Source: Sipunculus nudus (lineage: Eukaryota; Annelida; Sipuncula; Golfingiida; Sipunculidae). Taken from it: a stretch of DNA of 64,000 nucleotides. The notes beneath the pieces are model-generated. The model worked only from the letters and a program-made list of their open reading frames with translations. It ran no database searches and had not been told where the DNA came from. Below are positions 47,200 through 60,259 of the stretch, piece by piece. The stretch is from contig CM049317.1 of the NCBI GenBank assembly GCA_026874595.1, positions 64,066,118 to 64,130,117 on the forward strand. Direction: 5' to 3'. Position 1 is the first letter of the stretch. Each line of letters starts with the position of its first letter. The position numbers and the translations under genes are program-made.

Positions 47200-48085
47200 G
47201 GTGATTGGCCAGGAGACGGTCAGGACTTGTTACATCAGCAGGCATATATAAGAAATGAAAACATTCGCTACAAGTGCCCGATCAGTGCGCCAGTTCGTGA
47301 AGACTGATGATATCTGCAGTTCAGGGGCAGGTCTGCGTGTATCAGAGTTTAGACAGCTGAGAGATGTCTCTAAATGTAGAATGTCGGTGTCTGAGGAAGG
47401 CCACGGTAATTATTCTGTACAGACTTCAGAGCGAGTATCGCTTTGCCAACGGACTGGTTAATCTGGCGATTAAAACCCGTTGTGCGCGCTTCAAGGAACA
47501 GATCGAGGACATTATTTAAACGCGTAACTGCGGAGGTAGTGGATATCGCTGTGTGGAGGCATATCGGTTGCATAGAACTGTATGATCCCTGTAGACATCC
47601 GCTGTTGATGACATTAACTCTAAAGTTAAGATAGAATCATCTGTGCGCTAATTAGTGAGTACTGCGCGAACCGTGTCTTGATAGTTGTACCAGTACACTA
47701 ACGAGGGACTCTTGGTGGTCGGAGCTCCGTGTATCTAAAGGTGGACTGATTCCACTGCGAACACACGGCGAACAAACGGTGAACCAGGTAACGCATCATT
47801 CCGATGTCATGTGTGTCATGTGATCAAGAGAAGTGTAAACAAGGAACTACACTCTGTACTATGGTTAACGGACTCGGTGTTTATTTTTAGTTTTTATCGA
47901 ACGTTTACTATTACCAGTGCTTGTATGTATGGAGCGCCTCTCCAGAAAAATGTAAATGTATGTTTTCTTTAATATATTTATTTGTTTTGTTAATAACTCA
48001 TGTCCTATTTATCTTTTGGAGTGTACGCATGCATGAGTTTCAGCTCGTTGGTTTGACAGTTAAAAGAACCTGGTCGTTCACATAT
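47200..48085 (+). other. possible solo LTR or promoter region
   Basis: There is a CCAAT-type inverse (GATTGGCC, 47203-47210), and a TATA-like CATATATAAG lies at about 47241-47250. The stretch ends near GTTCACATATC followed by TGGTGGCATGACAATT (48080), which looks like an LTR end and primer-binding site. No second LTR or pol remnant is adjacent. It could equally be a promoter with an untranslated leader for copy 4, whose exon 1 begins 0.4 kb downstream. Confidence 0.25.
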
Positions 48086-48500
48086 CTGGTGGCATGACAA
48101 TTATGTCCACTTTGTTGTGATAATGCTTGCTGTATTAGAACCGTACCAAGGCATGATGGCATACCCGCCAAGGCATACCCCCCCCCCCCCCCCGGTGGAG
48201 CAAAAATCGCCCGATCAACCTGCAGGGAGGGTTGGGTATAGCCACCATGTCGGACCGTATACGTTTAATAGATCACCCTAAATGAACACTGATGAGTCGA
48301 TGTTTATACTTATGGTTCATCTGATATTGTTACTCGATTATAAATCAAATCTGCCAAAACATAATAATGTCGGGCACGTGCTTATCAGAGAAACCGCACA
48401 GGTGTGTGAGACGCTTAGGTACAGCTCTTCGACAAAATCTCGTTCACACGAGATTCATATGTGAAACCCGGCACGTCTGTTTATATCTACAGAACACATA

Positions 48501-49661
48501 ATGATCCAGCTTGTTGGACTGGTTTTACTTGCTGCCGGGGTAACCGCCCAGAATATACGGTATGGGACATTTCAGTTAAAGTTAAATTTTTGGCTGACTT
48601 TTGCTTTTATTTAACCTGTAAATGTATCTATTTTCCATCAGCAATTAAGCTTTTGGTCAGATTGACCAATGGAACCATGACCAGGCCAATGAAATACGAT
48701 AATTGCCTCCGGCAGGAAGACAGGCGTTCAATCCCATTCATGTGTTTGTATTTGGGTGATTGTTTACAACATAATTCACGCAATCTTCATCGAAATATCA
48801 TGAAATTTTTAGGGCATTTGGGAATGGACCATTGAAGAAGCGATTAGACATTGCTGTTTATCCAGCGCATGGTCTTGATTCAGGGACGTATCGGATATTC
48901 ACATATAAAGTCACCTATGTACGAATGTATATATATATATATATATGGTGTAACCATTAATCGATTATATCGATAATTGCTATGCATCCAAAGAAATTAT
49001 AGTGTCCAAATAAAAAATTCTTTTCATTTTGAGACATCAGAAAGACGGTTCACAATACAGAGAACAACATTAACATTAACTGAACTTTGTGCAATAAATA
49101 GATGTCAACAACCTCGAAATTATATCTTGACCTTTCAGTGTGAAGACATACTGAATTTACTATATTTTATTATAATTTTCAATATTTGGCTTATAATTCT
49201 AAATAGCATAAATCACGGTAATATAGATGGTACATGAAATTATGCCCCTGACAGCTGTATACATAAATATGCATCGGTTGCCTTTGCCAAATATTTCGGC
49301 CCCCTACCGTCCCTCAATCATGGCTTCGCCCCTGACAGCTGTATCAAAGATTGTAGGTCTAACGGTTTCAATTAAGGCCCTATTAACAGTCAGACAACTA
49401 CAAAAATAGAGAAAAGAAAGCGTAAAAATTCGAAAAAATATTGGTATTGCCACCATTTTGCAGGAACTGATGAAAAACTTCCTGATCAATAGACAAGCAA
49501 AGAGCCATTTTCTTTAATTCATTTTGTACAACTGATAAATCTCACTGAAATTATAACATGGGAGGTGTTTTATTTCTGAGATATATATATCGTATAGCCG
49601 AGTTCGTCTGAAGTAGAATTTAAGGAAAAGAGCAAGAGTGATAGACTTAATAAATTAGTTA

Positions 49662-49725
<64 letters not shown>

Positions 49726-50765
49726 GCTTCAATTGTCTTTACCAAATATTTAGGCCTCTTCCCTCCCTCAATTCGGGCTACGCTCCTGCGTTTTTGTACA
49801 TAATCAGCCGATTCCTGTCATTTGCCGATTATATCGTAAGTTAGCGGAAAATTTAAAACCGGTCGCTCACAAAACGATTTTATCAATTTCCTGTGACATA
49901 ACACAGCACTTCATTTCATACGCTTGAATTCCTAAGATTTGCTATGGTATTTCCTACTTTTTTTACGACACGAATTTATTCAAAAAAACACAGAATATCA
50001 TGCCGTGTGATGCCTGCTCCATATTAGCTTACGGAGGTTTATTTCAATTATATCCACTTCACTTTATGTCTGTCAGTCTGTCTGTCTATCTAGCTGCCTG
50101 CTTTCCACTGCACTACATTGTACGTCTATTTGTCGTGTCTTTGTCGTATATTTGTCTGACTGCAACATTGATGAAAATGTTTTAAAAAATTGAATATACA
50201 TAAGAATGCTCGTGCCGGGATTTAATTTTACATAATTGATCAATTTCTTGACGTGCCGTTTTAGGTGTAATTGTCATTTCCGTGTGGTGTACGACTTCGA
50301 CATCTGGGGCGTGTATAATGAGTCTCATCTGATCCACGACTTCGGTACCAACGACCTTCCAGGGCTGAGTGAGGAGTGTGACGTCGTCCATGCCTTGATA
50401 TGTGAGGACGACTGTATACGCAAAGGGGACGAGTTCTTTTTGCAGTACCTGTACAGGGACGAACACCCGGAGGTAGTTAGCCACGTATTTATATAAATAC
50501 CGTAGAGTCCCGCGTAACTGGAAACATCATGAAGGGTACATTCGTTCGGAAAAAGAAGCATATGAGGCTTAATGGGACGCAACGACCTTGAATGAAATCG
50601 ATACGCCTCACGATTAAAGAAAAGTCAGTGGCTCTGTGACTTAGTGACAAATCGACATGCACCACGTGGGTGTGTGACATCAATTTACCAATTCTTTCCC
50701 CAGTAAAACACCCTGTATATAAATGCACGATGCGAACTTCTGAACATTTTTTATGGTAAGAACAC

Positions 50766-50814
<49 letters not shown>

Positions 50815-51164
50815 AAGTAGTTTTCGGACATTTTTTAAGGTAAAAAATTTGTTTGGATAGAAACAGACTAATAACTGTTATATACAAACATACAGGTCGT
50901 TATATTCAGGGGTTTCTAACAATATTTTCAAATTTTCCATTTCAGTTTGGAAAGACAGTTGGCGACCACTTCTGTGACATTCACAACGCGCCGGTTGGTC
51001 CTCGACCAATGGGTGTATACACCCGGCTAGAGAACTGTGCTGGTATGAGTCCTGAGTCCGTCTTCTCCATGCATTACGATCATGAACCCTTTTGCTGTAT
51101 CTCGGACGGATCAGGCGGGTTTGTTTTTGACACCACGTGTGCTTGGCCTGGAAAACTGGGCTAA
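48501..51164 (+). CDS. secreted ten-cysteine protein, copy 4 (unknown function)
   Basis: The exons are 48501-48559, 50265-50472 and 50946-51164 (59, 208 and 219 bp, exactly as in copy 3), giving 161 residues. Exon 1 encodes a signal peptide (MIQLVGLVLLAAGVTA) with QN after it, as in copies 1 and 2, and ends CG|gtatgg in phase 2. Exon 2 follows gttttag and opens with C21-x-C23; exon 3 follows ttcag. Cysteines 21, 23, 58, 66, 70, 99, 120, 139, 140 and 154 match copy 3 one to one. Shared strings with copy 3 include GVYN, HPE/HPD, VGD.FC, DGSGG and a WPG near the C-terminus. One sequon (NES). Introns are 1705 and 473 bp. No membrane anchor. The first exon lies in a different frame within a longer chance open frame (48461-48835). 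Confidence 0.8.
49665..49722. repeat. (AT)n microsatellite in intron 1 of copy 4
   Basis: AT dinucleotide run. Confidence 0.85.
50766..50811. repeat. (CT)n microsatellite in intron 2 of copy 4
   Basis: CT dinucleotide run of about 45 bp. Confidence 0.85.
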
Positions 51165-51173
51165 ACCTGATTG

Positions 51174-51179
51174 AATAAA
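51174..51179 (+). terminator. polyadenylation signal AATAAA, copy 4
   Basis: AATAAA begins nine bases after the stop codon of copy 4, implying a very short 3' untranslated region, as in copy 3. Confidence 0.55.
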
Positions 51180-51719
51180 TTAAAATATGACTGTTATATG
51201 TGTATGAGCAGTGTGTTTGGATGGTAACAGTAAGAATCAGGAAATATCTGTTTTCACATGAATGTTCATCCGTCCTTATGTCTCCACTTCAAGTGGTAAA
51301 TTTGAACTAGAGATACATGTAGTATTCTTACAAGTCTGGTTATAGAAGTGATATACAGATATTTTGCCCGCAACAGTGAGGTGCCTTTAGTAAGGAAGTT
51401 ACGAATTTCGGGACCTACTTACATGCAATCTAAGGGCTTACAGTGAATTGCATCAACACTAAGAAATAACACAAGTTTTAAAAATGTATTTAAAACTAGA
51501 CATTTCTTTGGCAATGAATAGTATGCCATTGTAAAAAAGACATAGTACCATCCCCCCTCTAAGAATAGGCCCCCCTCTTCAGCAGCATATACTGAAACTA
51601 TATACACTATATACTGAAGCAACCATGGTTTCTTCCATCTATTAACTTGAGAAACAATATTTTTACCAAATATGGGGGCCATTATGGTCAATCACTCTTC
51701 AGAAAAGGGGATTAATTTA
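51180..51719. other. no gene seen
   Basis: No exon or repeat recognised beyond the copy 4 3' end. Confidence 0.4.
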
Positions 51720-52900
51720 TACTAATAAAATGGTTAAAGGTAGGTGGCGCCACCCGTCTGGTTGTTGTGAAAACACTCCAAGGTGTATATGCCAGAATGC
51801 AGAAAAACACATTGAATGACTCCTGAAATATTAGTAACATTGAGGTAAAGCAAATACACGGATGGAAGCCACACGAAAACGACTGCAGGCGGCGCCACCA
51901 GTCTTGAATGTGAAATGGAGGTATCCAAGATCTATGGACATGCACTCTTTCAGGCCAATACGGCAATTTATTCCTGAAAAAGGCATTAATTTATACTGTG
52001 AAAACGGTAAATTAGGTGACGCCACCTGTATGGTTGACCAAAAAATTCTCCAAGATAGATTTACTTGCAATTTCAGACCAACACATTGAACGACTCCTCA
52101 GATTAGAGCAATTTTTACCTAAAGCAAATTTACGGATGGACGCCACATGAAAACGATGCAGATGGCGCCACTAGTCTTAAAAATAAGATGGAGGTATCCA
52201 AGATCAATGGACATGCATAATTTTAGCCCAATCTGTCCATTAGTTTTTTACTTATAATGCTCACAATACTGACAAGTGGCAGTGATTGGGTATTAGAACG
52301 CACGAAAACAAGAAAAGGACAGAAGGTGGCGCAGAAGACAAAGCTATCCAAGATCTTCGGTCAGTTTGATTTTTGGACAAATCCATGCATCCCTTATTGA
52401 GATATTTATGATTTTGTGTGATTTTTTACCATACATGTCAATATTCAAAGTCAAGATCACTCTAATAGGGAAGGTCATGACCCCAATCTAAATATACGTC
52501 ATCCAATAACCTATACCTATGTATATGCATAATATGAAAGAAATATGTCTTTTAGTTTTTTTACTGATAATGCTCACAATATTATCAAGTGGCAATGATT
52601 GTGGTATAAAACGGCACAAAAACATGAAAGAATAATAGGTGGCGCCACCAGTTTCCGGTACATGACAACACTAACCAAGATCTTCGGTCATCTTTATTTT
52701 TGGATCAATCCATGCAATATTTCTTGGGTATTGAAGAATTTGTGAGATATTCCCCAAAAATGGAATTTTTCAAGTTCACGGTCACTCTCCTAGTTAAGGT
52801 CATGTACTCCATATCCATGCACAAGTCAAGTTTGGTAAAGATCAGTGAAATATTTTCCGAGTTCTCTCGCCTGAAAGAAATCCTGGCGGGGGCGGCGGCC
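51720..52900 (+). repeat. degenerate tandem array with GGYGCCACC cores
   Basis: About four units. A string GGATGGA.GCCACA.GAAAACGA recurs at about 51860 and 52135 (275 bp apart), each followed by GATGGCGCCAC-like, GGAGGTATCCAAGATC and GGACATGCA strings. Later units contain TTTTTTACT.ATAATGCTCACAATA (about 52243, 52555) and CCAAGATCTTCGGTCA (about 52335, 52675), 310-340 bp apart. No coding potential; the open frames inside are chance. Confidence 0.65.
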
Positions 52901-52949
52901 CGACTGTGCCTCAACTATACTATTCCGCGGCTTTGTCTAAGGATACAAT

Positions 52950-52950
52950 A

Positions 52951-53022
<72 letters not shown>
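52950..53022. repeat. (AT)n microsatellite
   Basis: AT run with one interruption. Confidence 0.85.
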
Positions 53023-55094
53023 ATTTATATATTCAACTACATTTTACTAGTAAAATTCAAGTAATTTATATATGAATGAAAATAGAAAACAGCACTTTTT
53101 GGTATAGAATTATTCAAGCACAATCAGAAAGCAGTTCTGTTTCATTATCTAGTGGTGCATTAACTATTTATTTTATGAACCAACCACTGAATTCGCACAC
53201 CCTCTAATAAGGTTTGGGAAACTAAATAAGATTTAGGAAAACAAACGTAGATACAGAGATAGCTAATAAGCCCGTAATTTTCACATCTAGTACCCATACG
53301 GCTCACCTCAGCACCCCTCGCCGCAAGTCGGGGAAGCCACTACGCAAGAATTCATTGATATGCATCTGCCCTGAATAAAAAAAGTATCTGTGTAGAATTC
53401 TTTTGAGATATCGTACTCATATGGCAAAAATTGATAATAAAAAGACGGAAAAATTCGTTAAATTTCATTTATTGTAGGTGGCGCCAACAACTTAGCGCAG
53501 CAGTTATTTATAAATGGTAATTGCGCATGCATTGGCATTTTAATATAGTGAAATAGTTTATTATTAGGTAAAATGTATGCAAATTAATGTTAAAATCACC
53601 GTTTTTCATTTGAACCTGAAAAATACAGAGCTACACACAAAAAAAATAACTTCTGAAATACAGTACGAAATGGTTTGCGGACAGACCAAACAAAGTGAGA
53701 TTTCCTGTTTGGGCCAGTGAGTTTCCATGCTACTGTATGGACCAATGCACAGTGCATGTAAAACGTATCTGAAGACCCTATTTGACCACCATCATGTATT
53801 TGAGACTTTTCAAACGCTACTTCAGGTATTTTATACAAATTTAACAGCTACAGGTGAGCCAAGCCATTGTCAGTGGTAGCATAGACTTCGTTTATCAGTA
53901 CGTGCATACCAAACAATGTCAACAAGCTCACTTAGTGGTGAAAGGGCCTATATAACTCCTGCTAACGTACGTATGACACGGCAAACAGGCGCCACAAAGA
54001 TACGGGGGACTCCTTAATGGTACTTCATCATTCTAAGGCTTCTTCAGAGTCAAACAACGAAATATCGACCCACGCCTCGGTGGTCTGCTCATACACCATT
54101 GATCCTGTCATTACAAGGCAATACACTCCGTTTTATGCAGAGTAATCTCTTAGTACGTTAGCCTAGTCAATACGCATTGAACCACAGTTAACGCGGGGTT
54201 ATTGGATAGTCTACACTTGGCGTGAGCGTTTGACCTGATCAGGCGCTCTGAAATTTGATGATAGGCACATTCAATGGAGTTTTGCAATTGGGGGCCTTTG
54301 TGAAAAGAAGGTCACATGAATGTTACCGATATACAATATGGAAGAACATTTTAAACTGCTACTTTGGAAGGATCTACGTCAAAGTGTTAATGTTAATTTC
54401 ATATACCTTCAGAAAGAATCATTCCACGGGGCTTTATCAGAGGCCGACTCTATGTTTAATAAAAGGAAGTAACGTTAGTACTTTAGTGTGCAAAGGCAGA
54501 ATTATAAATATATAACGACATAGTTCGGATTCATCTGAGTGATTGGATAGAGTGCATGTCAGTAAGACAGGTTCATAATTAAGTACACCATATCCAGAAG
54601 AAAAAGGAGAGAAAGGGAGTGAATTAGGTCTGGACCTTGGCTTATTATATGTTCAGAGTGTGTGTGTTTTTGACTTATCTATGCAGTATTTTACAGTAAA
54701 TTGCATTAATGTTAGTGATAATTATATAAACACAAAGATATTATGAACAGAAACTGAATCAACAAAGTGGAAGACCTTAATATCAGCTCCAGTTTCTAAT
54801 CGATTGATCGTCTGCAGTCCAGCAAGTATACGGAAGTTTATCGAAGGATGTTTATATCGTACGGGGAATCATCAAACCCTTGCCATTCAACAGTGCACGG
54901 CCTTATCCTTGTAAGCACTTAGCACTAATCCAACATTGAGTTAATTTTGGCAACCTTAGGAAATCAAACTGGTTTGAAGCATCCAATATTGTCTTTGAGA
55001 GTAATCGACGCTTTCTGGCTGGAGGTAGAATTTCTTCCGACTAGAAACCTTTGTTATACACTGGAGATAGCTAATTAATAAACACCTCACCAAG
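53023..55094. other. no gene seen; upstream of superoxide dismutase
   Basis: A single GGTGGCGCCAAC core at about 53477 relates to the array above. Promoter elements of the dismutase could lie in the last kilobase, but no clear TATA box was found close to the start codon. Confidence 0.4.
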
Positions 55095-58000
55095 ATGGCT
55101 TCACTGAGACATGTACTGTGCAGTATTGCGATGTTATTGGCCTGTTTATCAGGAGGTGAGTATGTAAATAGTATAAGAGAGTTAAATTGCTGATCAGCCA
55201 TCACTTAATAACAGAGTTTAATGTTTTGTAGTATGTTAACAAATATATTGCACGAGTAGTGCTATTGTCGCCTTTTTCTCTCCTTTTAAATAAGTTTAAT
55301 TATTCCATCCTGACTGGCAAATGAAGTTATTTTTAAGGAAATTTTAAAACTGCAAAAACTTGCAGAGGTCTAGATGTTATGCCGATTAAGTGAATCTAAG
55401 TCATTTTAATTTTGAATTGAATGAAACAAACATTTTCTCCTTCAAATAAAAACTGCACAAATAGGGGTCACTTTACGTTCGCGAGTATATCTCTCAAGCC
55501 ATCGTTCAGAACATGTGTTAGCGAAAGACGACTGAAGAATACCTCACCAATACTATAGCTCACAGGTGAGCTAAAAATTTAAAATGGCTCGTTGCAATTG
55601 GAGGAACTAACATTTTCAACGTTCTATATAGCAGATATTACAGTCTTTACTTTATTTCAATTGGAGTCACTGTGTTTAGCCATATACTCTTGCAACCGTA
55701 TCCTGCTATAAACTTGCAGAATTAGGTTCATAAGCCACTCGAATTCGTTTTTATTAAAAATCGTTGCCCTAAATTAAAAAAACGCATGTAAGCAAAAAAA
55801 AGGAGATAAAGTGACGCGACGAAGTTTGTAACATCACCTCGACCAATGTAAGATAGACCCGTACGGTTATGTGTTCGCACGTAAGTGTGTAATTCTGTTT
55901 GTTGTATTTACATTCTGTATATTCATCTTTGTGAAAATCCATAAACATTGACTTGTTTCACTGCGTGTGCATTTTTTTATATGTAAATTTTTCTTTAAAG
56001 AATATTCGGAATCATGGCATTTTAATGCCAGATTTTCTAAAATTAAGGTATAGTTACATTAACATGACAAGTTTCCTAGACAGATCTCAGGCTTTGGAGG
56101 GGGCATGTATTCTTACTCTGAGAATCATTTATACAAAGGCTTGGCAACTACACGTACACTTTTGAAAGTGTATAGAGCCAGGAAGCGTGTTAGCCACACA
56201 AATGCGGCTGCCTTGAAAAAAAGGCCGATTTTAGTTTAGTAGTAAGCTGAGTTTCGTGCCTCCACTCAGCTTGCAAAATGAAGGCTGGCTAAAACTGACC
56301 TGAGAGCCTATACATTTGTTGATTTTTTAAAGTACCCGCTTCATTTATCTTTATAACGTTTGAAATATTAACTAGGTCGTGATTTGAAATCGAGTATAGA
56401 TTACCCTGGTGGCTTCATAGGCCAACACTATCATACTTTAATAATCACACCGTTTCCTTCTAGCGACAGAAACAAAATAACACACAACCAGATCAATTGT
56501 TTCGCAATTTTTTATTGTACAAGATTTATATTTTTGCACTAAATCGGCTCACTTCGGTTTAATGAAATATCAGCGGCACTTCCTGATAAGCTCGAAACTG
56601 AATGTTCGTCCCCTCATGTGCTAATTATTTCCACTTCCCCTCCATTTTCGGACAAGTTCCGTAGTTTATATCATACAATTATAACGCATCAAACATTGCA
56701 TTGTGGCCAAACGTCTGAGTTCAGAATACTCCAATGTAATACGAATGCCGTTCTTTAAACCCCCGGAGGGATAGACATAGGTGCGCCACCGTAACAAGGG
56801 ATAGACCACAATTGCAAATGCGTCATGCCCTTTCACCAACAGTCGCGTACGTCACCTCTGGCGTTGAACTGTCTGAGGCAGGTGTGATTTGATCTGTTAA
56901 ATTGTTTGTTATACTATTGACAGGGTTAAATGCATTGCAAGACCGTTGTGCCCTCCAGATTAAAGACCAGGTTAAACAAAGATTGTGTACCAAGACCTTG
57001 CTAACTCACAGTAGTATGTATGATCACCCTTGCAGACAACGTATCACGTGGGTTATAGTTGATTTAATCATATTTATTCTAACAGGATTACATCCTGTCC
57101 TACGGCTGATATGTGTGTGCTCACCTGTATGTTAGAGATCGACCAATAATGTTGGTATGCTATACTACATTGTACCACCCTAGCGGCAGCCTGCCACCCA
57201 AACGTCTGTTTCGAATTAACAGAAGACGTTGAGGCCATATCAGTTTATCTTAAAAGAGCCTGAATGTCACATTGTCATGGCTAGCATAATCCCCGTTCAC
57301 GTATTTTTAAACGAGACTTTCTTCTACTTTAAAGTCGGGAAACATTAGTGGTAACTGAATCACGAACTTAAGTATTAATGATTAATTGTAACTGAATCAC
57401 GAACCTAAGTATTAATAAGTGATGCCATAATGGTGGTATCTGCATAATTTACATGTCATTATTTCAATGTAATATATAATATATAAATTCAATATGAAAT
57501 AACTTTACCCTTTAGGTAAATGTTAAGTTAAATTTATTTAGTATTTAAACTGTAAATTAATGTTTGAATTGCATTATACGATATGTGAATAGCCTTACTG
57601 TCGTATGAGTATTCATAAATGTTTGACATGGCCCATCGTTTTCAGTTAATATATTTGTTTTGGTCTCTACACTGAGTGCAAACTGTAGTGGCTACTTAAA
57701 CATTTTTCTGAAGTGTCATCAACGGTAGTACCGCTTTTTCTTTTCGGTGCCGTTTTTTGGCTATTCAGGAAACGTTATAATTCTGAGGGACGTGTGCAGT
57801 GCAGTGCGTATAGAAACTCGGTTCTGGTTATAGTTAAGTCCCCTTTACACAGGGCTGCCACCGTTGTGCCACCTTTGAGCAACCAAAAAATGACCAGGAC
57901 GCTCCATGGTCGCCTAACCCCAGAAAATCCTGATTCTGTGTAATTGCTCCATAACTGTTTCAGCGATACTTGTGCTTCCCTTGAACCTCCCGAAATGCAG

Positions 58001-60222
58001 CATTAGGGCAATTTCTTGCCTACCTTCCCTCTGCTTCCCCTGTGCCACAAGCGCGACCACTTTGCCTCATTCTACAACTACGACAATGCTTGTGCCTCCC
58101 TTCTGCCTCCTTTGAGCCACCTTGAAGCAACCCACCACCCCGGCGACCTTTGTGCGATTGTTTTGAACATGTTCAAAACTCACGGCGACCATGGCGTCCA
58201 TGGCGATGTCTGAAACTCCTGTGTACCACCTTTGAACAACCTAAGCAACCATTCTGCCTTCTTTGAGCCTCTTACGGCGACCTGGTAAATGTTGTGGTCG
58301 CACAAATGAGGCAGAATGGTCGCTATTCTGTGTTAAGGCCCCTTTAGGTGTTCACGGAAAATCTGTAAAATGGGGACCACATACTAGTATTTGGCATCCC
58401 TGACACTGTATTACCGTAAATAACAAAAAAAAAATCAAATTTCTAAGAAACTTATTTTGACATATCTCTCAACAGGTGCTTTTTCTAAGACTGCCCGATG
58501 CTATGTGCAGCCGGATTCAGCTGCTCCTGTGGCAAGCCAAGAACCCGTAACGGGCACCGTCCAGTTTACGCAAAACGCAAGTTTATCTTTATCACGAAAT
58601 TAAGATGCGCTTAAAATATTACCTGCTTTGATGTTTATATACTGCATGACGTTACCATAAAAACAGACAAATGAGACTTCACCTAAAATAACGGAGTAAT
58701 ACATGGTTCACTTTTCGTCTAAAATACTCATACTGTTCTGAATTATAGTTCAGGTCAATAACAGAATAATTACCTTTTATTTATTCTTCCACTTGAGAAT
58801 ATTAGAAATTTGGTATTATTCCAAGAATGGGTCCATGGCCTGTTCGTGCCTTGTCCATTTAATTCTGATGAAGTGGTGGCTCAATGGCAAAGGCGCTGGA
58901 CTTGTGACCGCAAGGTTATAAGTTCGCGTCACGATCTGACCGCCGTCTACGCTACGACTCAAAGTATTACCGCTCTCTCGACCCAGAAATGAATAGGAAC
59001 TGGTCATGGGAGGAAGGCAAATGTAGAAGAAAATAACCTTCTAGCGCCTAATATGACTGCTTGGGTTGTATGCTCCCCAGGGAGTCGACAAAAGCTACAA
59101 GAAGGAACAGGCCCAAAAGACCAGAAAGCAAAGTGTAAATTTGGATAAGATTGACATCGTCGGTGATATCAGACTATAAACACCCACCTTTTTTTAACGT
59201 TTTTTATTTATATTTTATTAAACGGTCTTGATTTATCCAGAAATCATTATCTGTCGTTCAGATATCAGAATCTCTGAAGTTCTTTGGAGATTTCACCATT
59301 TTTCCTTTGATGCTCTGGATGGGTTCAAACCGCTGACTCCACCCTCCCCCAGAGGGCGTATCTTCTCGAAACGAACCTCTTTTGTTTGGCCATTGTGCGA
59401 CGGCCGGGACTTCTTGTCTCAAACTTTAAAATCAAAATTTGTTACATTCTAAGGAAACACCTTCTGTTTACATTCTACATTCGCATGTTTACAACACAGT
59501 AATTTTTTTTTTAATGTTTATATGTTATTTGCCGGGAAACAATTTTTTTAAACACACTTGAAAGGAAAATATAGTCCTCTCACAATATTTATACCTACGC
59601 CTCTTGTGTATGTAGAAGCCGCGGTGCATTATGGGTGTCAGATTGTGACTTGAACAATCCCTAAACAGCAGAGTCGTACTCTTGTGAGACCGAGGCTGCC
59701 TTGTGTGCCGCCAACCCATTTTCCTATGAGCAATCTATCTTGCAATTCCTCGCATCAGCGGGAATATCTTCAATTTTGAACAGGCGCTGACGTGATGGGA
59801 CCAATATCATAACGGCCAATCAAATCCAGCGTCACACAAGTAAACAGTTAACAGAAATTAATACTGTTCACACGCGTTGACAACGAAGTTATACGCATTG
59901 GAAGCTTGACAGTTTTCAGGCCTTCGCACGGTTTGTCAGGTTCCCGTAAAAGTCTCCATACGGTAAAAAATGGTTAACCCAGAAATAGAAACAAATGTAT
60001 TGTCTTGGATCTAATGCTGTGTGCGTACAGGAACCTTAAGCGAGTCAACTGATTGGTTTAAATATCTTGGTAATAATTAATGTTATATAGCAGGCCAGGC
60101 GACTCGCTGAAGCAAGGTCTCTGCACGGTCGGGCAAGAGACCTGGATCATCAGTCCTTAAACCAATACCTTTGTCACTAGGATAAGTCCCACTCAGAACT
60201 GTAGCATTTAGTGTTTGTAGAT

Positions 60223-60259
<37 letters not shown>

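Noticed and set aside
48461-48835. 124-codon plus-strand open frame
   Set aside because: The real signal is another frame inside it (exon 1 of copy 4 at 48501-48559, followed by a GT donor).
50182-50484. 100-codon minus-strand open frame
   Set aside because: Antisense shadow of exon 2 of copy 4.
57838-58320. repetitive Cys/Pro/Leu-rich coding region
   Set aside because: The repeats run in both orientations and through stops in all frames; explained by an inverted-repeat MITE.
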